Source: Rhizobium sp. PP-CC-3A-592 (GTDB taxonomy: Bacteria; Pseudomonadota; Alphaproteobacteria; Rhizobiales; Rhizobiaceae). From it: a DNA stretch of 64,000 nt. Both the position numbers and the translations under genes were made by a program. Where the stretch lies: contig NZ_QJSR01000007.1 of NCBI RefSeq assembly GCF_003217095.1, positions 62,001 through 126,000 on the forward strand. Reading direction: 5' to 3'. Each line of letters starts with the position of its first letter. The first letter of the stretch is position 1. Below the pieces are notes generated by a model. The model searched no databases and was not told where the DNA came from. It was given only the letters and a program-made list of their open reading frames with translations. This document shows, piece after piece, positions 35,589 through 44,037 of the stretch.

Positions 35589-37121
35589 TCATCGGAAACG
35601 CCTGAGCGCGGTGTCCACGAAACCGGCAGCAGGCGCTGTCTCCTGGCGTGTCGCCCGATACAATCGTCCCTGGCGCTCCGAAAGATCGTCCCAGAGAGGC
35701 CGGGCCGTCGGGTCGGGCGGGATTTCCTCGGCGAGGCGGGTCATGGCATTGGCTGTTGCCTTGAAGCCATCGTACCAGCCGGCGCCAACGGCCGCCGACA
35801 TTCCGGCGCCAAGGGCGGAGGCCTCGTTGGACAGGCTGCGGATGACAGGGAGGCCCGTGGCGTCGGCCACCATCTTGCGCCACAGCCGGCTCTCGGCACC
35901 GCCGCCGATGACGAACAGGCGGTCGGCTTTCGCACCGCTTTCCCGCATCTTGGCAAGCGAGCGCGCGAATTCGAGCGTGATCGCCTCCATCGAGGCCCGG
36001 TAGAGATGGCCGATGCCCGTGTCCGGTCCCATGCCCGAGAAGGTCGCGCGTGCCGTGTCGTCCCAGTGCGGGTCCATGCAGCCGACGAGATAGGAGCAGA
36101 CGGTGACGCCGTTCGAGCCGACCGGAAGGCGGATCGCCTCGGATTCGAGCCGCTCGAAGACGCCGGGATCGCCACGCCCGCCGGCGAAGGCATCCAGCAG
36201 CCAGTTGAAGAAATAGGCGCCGCCGCGCTGGCAGCTTTCGAGCAGATAGCCCTCCCCACTCGGGGACACCAGCGTGCGCCAGTAATTGCTGAGTTCGGGC
36301 GTTGCCGACCACAAGCCGCCGACGACGGCCGTGCCGAGGTTGAGATAGACGGCGCCCTCCTGAATCGCGTTGACACCGAGACCGGCGCAGTTGCCGTCGC
36401 CGCCGCCGGCAAAAACCGGGGTTCCCGGCCGAAGCCCGGTCGCTTCGGCGGCCGATGCGGTGATCTGGCCGATCGCCGTTCCCGGCGCGTGGAGAGACGG
36501 CAGCTTTTCCGCAGGGATCTCGAGGTGATCGAGGATCTCGCGTGACCAGGTCTTGCGCTCGATGTCGAGGATGCCGAACGGATCGGCGCTTGTCCAGCTG
36601 GCCGAGGCGCTGCCCGTTAGCTTCAGCGTCAGGAAATCGTGGACGCTGAGAATGCGGGCGGCCCTGTCGAGAAGTTCCGGCTCGTGCTCGCGGAAGTAAC
36701 GCAGCCGGTAGACGCAGGGAATGACATCGATCGGCTTGCCGGAGATCGCGTGGAGCCTGCCGCGGCCGAGTTCGTTCGCCAGCACCGCGACGAGTTCGTG
36801 GGCGCGCCGGTCGAGCCAGAGGGTGGCCGGCGCAAGCGGACGGTCGTCGGCATCGACGAGGACCATCGTCTCGCGCTGGTTGGAGATGGCGATGCCGTCG
36901 ATCAGTGCAGGGTCCACCTGCCGCATTAGCGACTGCAGGGCGGCGCAAGCCGCCGTCCACCAGTCGTCGGCATTCTGTTCGGCGCGCAGGGAATTCGGCG
37001 TGTTGATCGTCAGCGGGGCGCGACCCTCCGCATGGCAGCGCCCGTCCTGCGTCCAGGCGATGGCCTTGACGGACTGCGTGGACGAATCGATTCCGATGAC
37101 GAAACGCTCGCGATCAGGCAT
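35589..37121 (-). CDS. FGGY-family carbohydrate kinase
   Basis: A 510-residue kinase with the phosphate loop GIDSSTQSVKAIAW near residue 9, the second phosphate motif YLNLGTAVVGG near 272 and the C-terminal adenosine motif IGGGAESRLWRKM near 421. It resembles xylulokinase/ribulokinase-type members. It is transcribed with the SorC regulator upstream (135-base gap) and divergent from the glycerol-phosphate operon. It likely makes the ketose or polyol phosphate that the RhaD-type aldolase splits. The start at 37121 has GGAGGAG upstream; a longer frame is not protein-like. Confidence 0.88.
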   Translation of the reverse strand: MPDRERFVIGIDSSTQSVKAIAWTQDGRCHAEGRAPLTINTPNSLRAEQNADDWWTAACAALQSLMRQVDPALIDGIAISNQRETMVLVDADDRPLAPATLWLDRRAHELVAVLANELGRGRLHAISGKPIDVIPCVYRLRYFREHEPELLDRAARILSVHDFLTLKLTGSASASWTSADPFGILDIERKTWSREILDHLEIPAEKLPSLHAPGTAIGQITASAAEATGLRPGTPVFAGGGDGNCAGLGVNAIQEGAVYLNLGTAVVGGLWSATPELSNYWRTLVSPSGEGYLLESCQRGGAYFFNWLLDAFAGGRGDPGVFERLESEAIRLPVGSNGVTVCSYLVGCMDPHWDDTARATFSGMGPDTGIGHLYRASMEAITLEFARSLAKMRESGAKADRLFVIGGGAESRLWRKMVADATGLPVIRSLSNEASALGAGMSAAVGAGWYDGFKATANAMTRLAEEIPPDPTARPLWDDLSERQGRLYRATRQETAPAAGFVDTALRRFR

Positions 37122-37256
37122 GCACTGCTCCTCCCTGTGCAGCGAGATGCCGGGGCTCGACGGGATCGAGCGCACCTGCGCAAACCGGAGCTCCTCCACC
37201 GGCCTTGCGCACATCCCTTATATGAGTTCCGACTTAAACGTTCAACCTTCCCGGCA

Positions 37257-38276
37257 TCACTGCGGCGCGGCGATCAGCGCTTCCGCGGTCGCCATGTCGG
37301 TGATGAAATGGGTGACATATCCTGCCTCCAGTGTGGCGATGATCGCCTTGATCTTCGCCGAACCGCCTGCCACGCAGATGCGGCTCGGGACGTTCTTCAA
37401 CTCGTCCAGCGTGATGCCGACGACGCGCTCGTCATGCGCCCCGCCGACAGCGCCGCCATGGGCGTCGATGAAGCGGCCGATGATCACGGCCGTCGCACCG
37501 CGCGCCACATAGTCGTCGATTTCCTCCGGCTCTGCGATACCAGCTTGGCGCACCGTGCTCTTCGGCCCGATATCGCCGACGCCGAACAGGATGCGGTTGG
37601 CGGAATGAACGAGGTCCATCTGCTTGCGCAGCACCGGCTCGGCCAGAAGCAGTGCCTTCAGGGCCTTGGTCGACAGGACAGCCGGCGCCAGCAGGTTGAC
37701 GCAACGCGCATGGATACGGTTGGACAGTAGTGACGTACACAGCTCGGGCGAGAAATCCGCCTCGCCGGTGGAGCTCCCCGACACCTGCACGACCGTCACG
37801 TTGCGGGCCGGTCGCGTCAGCGAGATCTGATCGGCCACAGCCAGCACCGTGCGCCCCCAAGCGACGCCGATCGTGTCGCCATCTTCCACCTGATCTGCCA
37901 GAACGCGCGCCCCGGCATCGCCCAGACGCTGCGTCAGGGCCTGATCGTCGCCATCGGGAATGACGAAGGCGCCGGCGAGATCAAACTTCGCCATCAGGGC
38001 GCGGGCAATGCTCGTGCGGCTGCCCGCCTTTGGATGGATGTTGACGGAGACGATGCCGCGCTCGCGCGCTTCCTGCAGGTAATTGACGATCGTCGCGCGG
38101 GACACGTTCAGGCGCTTGGCGATCTCGCTCTGCGTCATCTCGTCGGCATAATAGAGCCAGGCTGCCCACATGATGGAATCGTCGAATTCCATGGGGACGA
38201 GCCCGCCCTTTTCCACATCGATCCGGTCTGACGTCTTTGCCTTGGCCATGACGCTATCTGACGCTGATCCTGTCAT
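37257..38276 (-). CDS. SorC/DeoR-type transcriptional regulator
   Basis: The 339-residue protein has an HTH at residues about 44-70 (MTQSEIAKRLNVSRATIVNYLQEAR) and the SorC sugar-phosphate sensor domain (VTVVQVSGSSTGEAD near 145, RILFGVGDIG near 235, RICVAGGSAKIKAI near 300). ATG 38276 has AGAGGAAG seven bases upstream; an ATG nine codons in is the alternative. It is divergent from the long G1P-dehydrogenase operon and shares with it an 83-base control region with repeated TGTCA elements, so it probably controls both directions. Confidence 0.9.
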   Translation of the reverse strand: MTGSASDSVMAKAKTSDRIDVEKGGLVPMEFDDSIMWAAWLYYADEMTQSEIAKRLNVSRATIVNYLQEARERGIVSVNIHPKAGSRTSIARALMAKFDLAGAFVIPDGDDQALTQRLGDAGARVLADQVEDGDTIGVAWGRTVLAVADQISLTRPARNVTVVQVSGSSTGEADFSPELCTSLLSNRIHARCVNLLAPAVLSTKALKALLLAEPVLRKQMDLVHSANRILFGVGDIGPKSTVRQAGIAEPEEIDDYVARGATAVIIGRFIDAHGGAVGGAHDERVVGITLDELKNVPSRICVAGGSAKIKAIIATLEAGYVTHFITDMATAEALIAAPQ

Positions 38277-38301
38277 TTGTCAACTTCCTCTGTCTTGTGT
38301 A

Positions 38302-38331
38302 TTGACATATGCCACTACCTGTTGTCATTTG
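38302..38331 (+). promoter_or_regulatory. Promoter/operator of the glycerol-phosphate operon
   Basis: A perfect -35 hexamer TTGACA (38302-38307) is followed after 17 bases by TCATTT (38325-38330). TGACA (38303-38307) and TGTCA (38323-38327) are inverted around this spacer. TGTCATTTG occurs at 38323-38331 and again at 38271-38279 over the SorC start. These TGTCA elements are candidate SorC-binding sites. Confidence 0.45.
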
Positions 38332-38359
38332 AACGAAAGGCGAGGAGGCCTCGGCAGTC

Positions 38360-39709
38360 ATGGAACTTGGAACGACCGACACGGCGCAGAGTATGCGCCC
38401 GAACTGGACCACGCTGATCGACGATATCGTCGAGGGCAAATGGACGAACCCCGAGACGGGCAAGCTCGCCCGCGTTCCCTACGAGTCCATCGTCATCGAC
38501 GAAAGCCTCGATGGCAGGGAGGCGGATCTGGTCGCGGGTCTCGGGCTCGGCGAGCGCTTCACGGTGGTGACCGATACGAATACGTGGGATGCAATGGGTG
38601 CCCGCGTGGCGAGCGCCTTGCGGTCTCTCGGGCCGGTCGAGACCGTGGTGCTCGATCATCCCCATGCGGACATGGGAAACGCGGAAGACCTGCGCCAGAA
38701 GCTGCACGGCGCGGATGCCGTTATCGCGGTCGGGTCCGGCACGATCAACGATCTCTGCAAGTTCGTCACGGCGAAGGCCGGAAAGGGCTATGCCGTCTTC
38801 GGAACGGCCGCCTCGATGAACGGCTACACCTCCACCACGGCATCCATGACGCTCGAAAGCGGGCTGAAGGTTTCCCTGCCCTCGCAGGGGCCGGCCGGCT
38901 TCTTCGTCGATCTCGGCGTCAGCGCCCGCGCGCCGCGGCACCTGTCGGCCTCCGGCTTTGCAGATTGCCTCGTGCGCTCGGTCGCGCAGGTCGATTGGTG
39001 GATGTCGCACCGGCTGCTGTCCACGCTCTATTCCGCCGTTCCCTACATCATCCAGGAGAAGGACGAGGAGGAACTGAACGCCCGCGCGGCAGGGATTGCC
39101 GCAGGCGACATCGCCGCGAACGGCTATCTCCACCGCGTCCTCACGCTCTGCGGCCTTGGCGTATCCTTTACCGGCATGTCCAATCACGGCTCCATGGGCG
39201 AGCATCAGATCTCCCACTATATCGACTGCTTTGCCGGTGAAGATCATCCCGGCACGCTGCACGGACAGCAGGTCGGTGTGGCCACGCTGACGATGGCGCG
39301 GCTGCAGCGGCATTTTCTCGACAGCGAGACTGCGCCGCTCATCCGCCCGACGCGGATCGACCCGGCCGATATGGCGCGGCGCATGGGGCCGGATATCGCG
39401 GCACAGTGCTTCGAGGAGCTGAAGGGCAAGATCTTCGACGAACGCGGCGCGGCCCGGATCAACGAGACATTCGCCGAACTCTGGCCGACCCTGCGCGGCG
39501 AGCTGAACGCCTTCGCGCTGCCCGTGGCCGAGATGGAAAAGCTTCTATCGGACGCGGGAGGCCCGAGGACATCGCAGGATCTCGGTCTTCCCGTCGCCCG
39601 CTATCGCGAGGCCGTGATCCACAGCCGCGAGATGCGCAACCGCTATTCCTTCCTCGACGTGGCAGCGGATGTCGGCATTCTCGCGGACTTCGCGGCCGGG
39701 GAGGCGTGA
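38360..39709 (+). CDS. sn-glycerol-1-phosphate dehydrogenase family protein (AraM/EgsA type)
   Basis: NAD(P)-linked metal-dependent dehydrogenase that should interconvert sn-glycerol 1-phosphate and DHAP. The 449-residue protein has the nucleotide motif GSGTIND (residues 125-131) and SMNGYTSTTASMT (152-164). The metal ligands can be placed as Asp202 (GFAD), His282 (GEHQISH) and His301 (TLHGQQVG). This family makes archaeal-type G1P and occurs sporadically in bacteria such as AraM of Bacillus. It heads a rightward operon of DHAP-linked enzymes. The closely related glycerol dehydrogenases are excluded mainly by the AraM-like motifs; activity on G1P itself is inference. Confidence 0.85.
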   Translation: MELGTTDTAQSMRPNWTTLIDDIVEGKWTNPETGKLARVPYESIVIDESLDGREADLVAGLGLGERFTVVTDTNTWDAMGARVASALRSLGPVETVVLDHPHADMGNAEDLRQKLHGADAVIAVGSGTINDLCKFVTAKAGKGYAVFGTAASMNGYTSTTASMTLESGLKVSLPSQGPAGFFVDLGVSARAPRHLSASGFADCLVRSVAQVDWWMSHRLLSTLYSAVPYIIQEKDEEELNARAAGIAAGDIAANGYLHRVLTLCGLGVSFTGMSNHGSMGEHQISHYIDCFAGEDHPGTLHGQQVGVATLTMARLQRHFLDSETAPLIRPTRIDPADMARRMGPDIAAQCFEELKGKIFDERGAARINETFAELWPTLRGELNAFALPVAEMEKLLSDAGGPRTSQDLGLPVARYREAVIHSREMRNRYSFLDVAADVGILADFAAGEA

Positions 39710-39713
39710 CGCG

Positions 39714-40526
39714 ATGCGACCGATCCTGGACATGCCCATCGAGGCGGCGGCGCGGATCAGGGTGCTTTTCGCCGACATCGACGACACGCTGACGAATGAC
39801 GGCCGGCTGCCCTCCTGCGCCTATGATGCGCTGGAGCGGCTGACGGCGGCCGGCATCGCGGTCGCCCCCATCACCGGCCGTCCCGCCGGCTGGTGCGACA
39901 TGATCGCCCGGATGTGGCCCGTCGCCGGTGTGGTTGGTGAGAACGGGGCCTTCTATTTCGCCTATGATGAAGAGCTGCGCCGCATGCACCGCGTCTTCGC
40001 CGTTGCGGATCAACAGCGGGCGAGCGACCGGGAAAAGCTGCAGCACGTCAAGCAGCGGATTTTGCGTGAGGTGCCGGGTTCTGCCCTCTCCGCAGACCAG
40101 CTCTACCGCGAGGCAGACCTTGCCATCGATTTCTGCGAGGACATCCCAGCGCTCGCCGTGTCCGACGTGGATCGCATCAAGAGCATTTTCGAGGAGGAGG
40201 GTGCCGTCGCCAAGGTGTCCTCGATCCATGTGAACGGATGGTATGGCAGCTACGACAAGCTGACCATGGCCCGCCGTTTCGCGACCGATATCCTCGGCAT
40301 CGATATCGACCGTGAGCAGGAGGCGATCGTCTTCGTCGGCGACAGCCCGAACGATGCGCCGATGTTCGGTTTCTTTCCCAACGCCTGCGGCGTCGCCAAT
40401 GTCCTGCAGTTCGAAGGCCGCATGGAGGCGAACCCGACCTATGTCACGGCGGCACGCGGCGGCTACGGCTTCGTGGAAGTGGCCAATCATCTTCTGAACG
40501 CCGGCCCCCGGAGGAATGCGGCATGA
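39714..40526 (+). CDS. HAD-superfamily phosphatase (Cof-type)
   Basis: A 270-residue cytoplasmic phosphatase: nucleophile motif DIDDT (Asp21, Asp23), motif II APITGRP near 57, a C2B-type cap with VGENGAFYFAYD near 78, and motif IV GDSPNDAPMF near 216. Cof-type enzymes remove phosphate from sugar or polyol phosphates. In this operon it may act on glycerol phosphate or on a blocked phosphorylated intermediate. It lies four bases after the G1P dehydrogenase stop and overlaps the FAD dehydrogenase by four bases. Confidence 0.85.
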   Translation: MRPILDMPIEAAARIRVLFADIDDTLTNDGRLPSCAYDALERLTAAGIAVAPITGRPAGWCDMIARMWPVAGVVGENGAFYFAYDEELRRMHRVFAVADQQRASDREKLQHVKQRILREVPGSALSADQLYREADLAIDFCEDIPALAVSDVDRIKSIFEEEGAVAKVSSIHVNGWYGSYDKLTMARRFATDILGIDIDREQEAIVFVGDSPNDAPMFGFFPNACGVANVLQFEGRMEANPTYVTAARGGYGFVEVANHLLNAGPRRNAA

Positions 40527-42064
40527 GTGCGCCGGTGTTCGATCTCGTCGTGGTGGGCGGCGGCATCAATGGTGCCGGCATCGCGCGGGATGCGGCCGGC
40601 CGGGGCCTGCAGGTCCTGCTGGTCGAGCGGTCCGACCTCGGCTCGGCGACATCGTCGGCCTCGACCAAGCTCATCCATGGCGGCCTTCGCTATCTGGAGC
40701 ATTACGAATTCAAACTGGTGCGCCATGCGCTGGCCGAACGCGAGCGGCTGTGGGCGATCGCACCCCACATCATCTGGCCGCTCCGCTTCGTGTTGCCGCA
40801 CCGCAAGGGCCTGCGGCCGGCGTGGTTGCTGCGCCTCGGGCTCTTCCTCTATGATCATCTCGGCGGTCGCAAGCGCCTGCCGGCGACGGTGACGCGCCGC
40901 CTGCGCACCGATCCGGTTGGGCGTCCCTTGCGCGATGTCTCCGGCATCGGCTTCGAATATTCGGACTGCTGGGTGCAGGACAATCGTCTCGTCGTGCTCA
41001 ATGCAAGGGACGCGGCCGCGAACGGTGCCGACATTCGCGTGCGGACCGCGTGCATCGCGGCGCGGCGAGAGGCCGATCAGTGGCAACTGACGCTTCAGGA
41101 CGAGGAGACCGGCTCTCGCAGCGAGGTCCGCGCCCGCGCCGTGGTCAATGCCGCCGGCCCCTGGGTCGACAGCTTTCTCTCCGGCGTGGCGGGCGTCAAC
41201 GCCGCCGGGCGGGCGAGGCTGGTGCAGGGCTCCCATATCGTGGTGCCGAAGCTCTACGACCACGACCGATGCTACATCTTCCAGAACCCGGACGGCCGCA
41301 TCATCTTCGCCATTCCCTATGAGAATGATTTCACGCTGATCGGCACGACCGATCAGGACTATCGCGGCGACCCGAAGGACGTGAAGGCCTCGCGTGCGGA
41401 GATCGCCTATCTCGCCGCCGCCATTTCATCCTACTTCCAGCGTCCGATTACCGAGGCAGACGTCGTCTGGACCTATTCCGGCGTGCGCTCGCTCTATGAC
41501 GACGGCGCGGCCGCCGCCCAGGAAACGACGCGCGACTACGTCCTGTCGCTCGACCACGGCCCCGGCCGGGCGCCGCTCCTGTCCGTCTTCGGCGGCAAGA
41601 TCACCACCTATCGCTGCCTTGCCGAAGATGCACTGGACAAGCTCGCCGTGGTGTTCCCCGATACGGACGGCAGGCGCGGCTGGACGGCGACGCGGGCGCT
41701 GCCCGGCGGCGATTTCCCACCCGGCACGGCCGGCGGCGTGGCGCGGGAGTTGCGCCAGAGATACGGCTTCCTGTCGGAGCGCGAGGCGCAGCGCCTTGTG
41801 CGGCACTACGGGCTGGAGGCCCGCGACATTCTGGGAACCGCACGCCGCCGCGAGGATCTCGGCCGCGATTTCGGCGGTTCCTTGACGGAAAGCGAGGTCG
41901 CGTTTCTGATGGACCGGGAATATGCCCGCGCAGCCGCCGATATCGTCTGGCGCCGGACGAAATCCGGGCTGCGCATGACACCGGATCAGATCGACGCGCT
42001 CGACGCCTTCATGGCGGAGAGACGCAGGCAGGCAAACGCGCCGAAGGCTGCGGCCAGCGGCTAG
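40523..42064 (+). CDS. FAD-dependent glycerol-3-phosphate dehydrogenase (GlpD type)
   Basis: A 513-residue flavoprotein with the Rossmann motif VVGGGINGAGIARDAAGRG near residue 11, SSASTKLIHGGLRYLE near 44, IGTTDQDYRGD near 273 and the C-terminal GlpD cap. Family members oxidise sn-glycerol 3-phosphate to DHAP and pass electrons to quinone at the membrane. Start overlaps the HAD gene by four bases. It is one of three glycerol-phosphate/DHAP enzymes in this operon. Whether it is the cell's main GlpD or a specialised paralogue cannot be told here. Confidence 0.9.
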   Translation: MSAPVFDLVVVGGGINGAGIARDAAGRGLQVLLVERSDLGSATSSASTKLIHGGLRYLEHYEFKLVRHALAERERLWAIAPHIIWPLRFVLPHRKGLRPAWLLRLGLFLYDHLGGRKRLPATVTRRLRTDPVGRPLRDVSGIGFEYSDCWVQDNRLVVLNARDAAANGADIRVRTACIAARREADQWQLTLQDEETGSRSEVRARAVVNAAGPWVDSFLSGVAGVNAAGRARLVQGSHIVVPKLYDHDRCYIFQNPDGRIIFAIPYENDFTLIGTTDQDYRGDPKDVKASRAEIAYLAAAISSYFQRPITEADVVWTYSGVRSLYDDGAAAAQETTRDYVLSLDHGPGRAPLLSVFGGKITTYRCLAEDALDKLAVVFPDTDGRRGWTATRALPGGDFPPGTAGGVARELRQRYGFLSEREAQRLVRHYGLEARDILGTARRREDLGRDFGGSLTESEVAFLMDREYARAAADIVWRRTKSGLRMTPDQIDALDAFMAERRRQANAPKAAASG

Positions 42065-42192
42065 CACGAACGGGATCGGTCCCGCGCCGATCGAGAGGAA
42101 CTGTTTCAGACACCGTTGGGAGAGAGCGGTGACCGACACGGGAAGAGCATGCGGCGCAGCTTGCGTGCGGTATCAGGGAGGAATGAAGCGCA

Positions 42193-43080
42193 ATGTCCAT
42201 TGCACAGGTGAAACGCATCGCGATCTCGGATTCGCCGTGGCCATGGCTGCTGCCGCTCGTCGCGCTGCTGGTGGTCTTCACCGTCTATCCGCTGATCTAC
42301 AACATCTGGCTCAGCTTCCACGAATTCGTGCCGAAGCAGAGAGTGCTGAAGTATGTCGGCATGGCCAACTGGATCCAGCTGGTCAATGACGGCCGGTTCT
42401 GGGGCGCGCTCGGCGTCACCTTCCTCTATTTCTTCATCGCCCTGACGGTCGAGATCATCCTCGGCATGTCCGTCGCGATTCTGCTCGATGCCGAACTTCC
42501 GGGATTTGCCGCCCTGCGCGCCATCCTGTCGATGACGCTGGTCATCCCGCCGGCCATTGCCGGCATGATGTTCCTTTTGATGGAGGACTCGCAGTTCGGC
42601 GTGCTCTCCTACTTCCTCGGCCAGCTCGGACTGCTCGACAAATCGACGCCGATCCTCGGCACGTCGTCCCTGGCCCTTCTCGGCGTGCTCGTCGCGGAGA
42701 TCTGGCAGTGGACGCCCTTCATGGTGCTGATCTTCATGGCGGGCCTGCGCTCGCTGCCGGCCGAGCCCTACGAGGCGGCATCGATCGACGGTGCGTCCTC
42801 GTTCCAGATGTTTCGCCGGCTGACGCTGCCGATGATGTCGCGGGTCATCGCGGTCGCCGTCCTCCTGCGCGGCATCGATCTGTTCCGCGTGTTCGACTAC
42901 GTCTTCGTCATGACCTCGGGCGGACCAGGAACCTCAACCTACACGGTCAGCCTCTATGCCTGGCAGCAGACATTCTCGTTCCTGAAATGGGGCTATGGCG
43001 CAACGCTGAGCCTGACGAGCCTCGTGATCGTCATGGTCATGGCCAACCTCTTCATCCGCGTCGCCAAGGTCAGGTGGTAA
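42193..43080 (+). CDS. Carbohydrate ABC importer permease, MalF/UgpA type
   Basis: The 295-residue protein has six hydrophobic segments and the ATPase-contact EAA loop EPYEAASIDGASSFQMFRRLTLPMM near residue 193. Preceded by AGGGAGG and a 128-base gap after glpD with no visible terminator. Partner of the next gene in a CUT1-type importer. Confidence 0.92.
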   Translation: MSIAQVKRIAISDSPWPWLLPLVALLVVFTVYPLIYNIWLSFHEFVPKQRVLKYVGMANWIQLVNDGRFWGALGVTFLYFFIALTVEIILGMSVAILLDAELPGFAALRAILSMTLVIPPAIAGMMFLLMEDSQFGVLSYFLGQLGLLDKSTPILGTSSLALLGVLVAEIWQWTPFMVLIFMAGLRSLPAEPYEAASIDGASSFQMFRRLTLPMMSRVIAVAVLLRGIDLFRVFDYVFVMTSGGPGTSTYTVSLYAWQQTFSFLKWGYGATLSLTSLVIVMVMANLFIRVAKVRW

Positions 43081-43081
43081 C

Positions 43082-43957
43082 ATGCATCAGAGCAAACTCA
43101 TCCGCACCGTTCGCACCATTGCCGGCTGGCTGGTGGTCGGCGCCTTCTTCTTCCCGATCTATTTCTGGACCTCGGTCGCGTTTCGCGACTCCAAGGACAT
43201 CTTCAACTGGCCGCCGATCATCTTCAATTTCCAGCCGACGATGCGCAATTTCGAGCAGGTCTTCGGCATTTCCTTCGGCTTCGCCCGGCAGGACGCCGTC
43301 GCCCCCGGCGGCGGGAACTTCTACATGGCCCCCCGGCTGTGGGATTCGATCGTGGTCGCGTCGATGTCGACGGTGCTTGCCATCACGGTGGCGACCTTCG
43401 CTTCCTATGCGCTGTCCCGGATGAATTTTCGCGGGCGCCACCAGTTCGTTAACTGGGTGCTGTCGACGCGCATGATGCCGCCGGTGGCCGTCGCCATCCC
43501 GATGTTCTTCATCTTCAAGCAGTTCAACCTGCTCGACACCTATATCGGCGTGATTCTGATCCACGGGCTGATGAACCTGCCGCTGGCGGTGCTGCTGCTC
43601 AAAAGCTTCTTCGACGACATCCCCGCCGAGATCGACGAGAGCGCGCTTCTGGACGGCGCGTCCCGCTGGACGATCTTCCGGCGCGTCGTCCTGCCGATGG
43701 CCAAGGGCGGGATCGCGGCGACCGCCGTCCTCTGCTTCATCTTCTCGTGGACGGAATTCCTGTTCGTCCTCACGCTCACCCAGACGGGCCTCAAGACCGT
43801 GCCCGTGGTGTCGTCCACCTTCGTGACTTCGATCGGAACCGCCTGGGGCAATATGGCAGCCTTGGGTGCCGCTGCGATCGTGCCTGCCTTCTTCGTCGTC
43901 CTTCTGGTCCAGCGCCATCTGGTGCGGGGCCTGACCATGGGCTCGCTGAAGCAATGA
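43082..43957 (+). CDS. Carbohydrate ABC importer permease, MalG/UgpE type
   Basis: The 291-residue second permease has a long periplasmic insert after the first helix and the EAA loop EIDESALLDGASRWTIFRRVVLPMA near residue 183. It starts one base after the preceding stop. Forms the heterodimeric channel with the MalF-type protein. Confidence 0.92.
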   Translation: MHQSKLIRTVRTIAGWLVVGAFFFPIYFWTSVAFRDSKDIFNWPPIIFNFQPTMRNFEQVFGISFGFARQDAVAPGGGNFYMAPRLWDSIVVASMSTVLAITVATFASYALSRMNFRGRHQFVNWVLSTRMMPPVAVAIPMFFIFKQFNLLDTYIGVILIHGLMNLPLAVLLLKSFFDDIPAEIDESALLDGASRWTIFRRVVLPMAKGGIAATAVLCFIFSWTEFLFVLTLTQTGLKTVPVVSSTFVTSIGTAWGNMAALGAAAIVPAFFVVLLVQRHLVRGLTMGSLKQ

Positions 43958-44037
43958 CTGCGGCGGGCCGGGAGGGTCTGCCGTTCGATCAATGACTCCG
44001 CCGTCAATCCCGGCAGCGGATACTGGAGGAGAGAACC

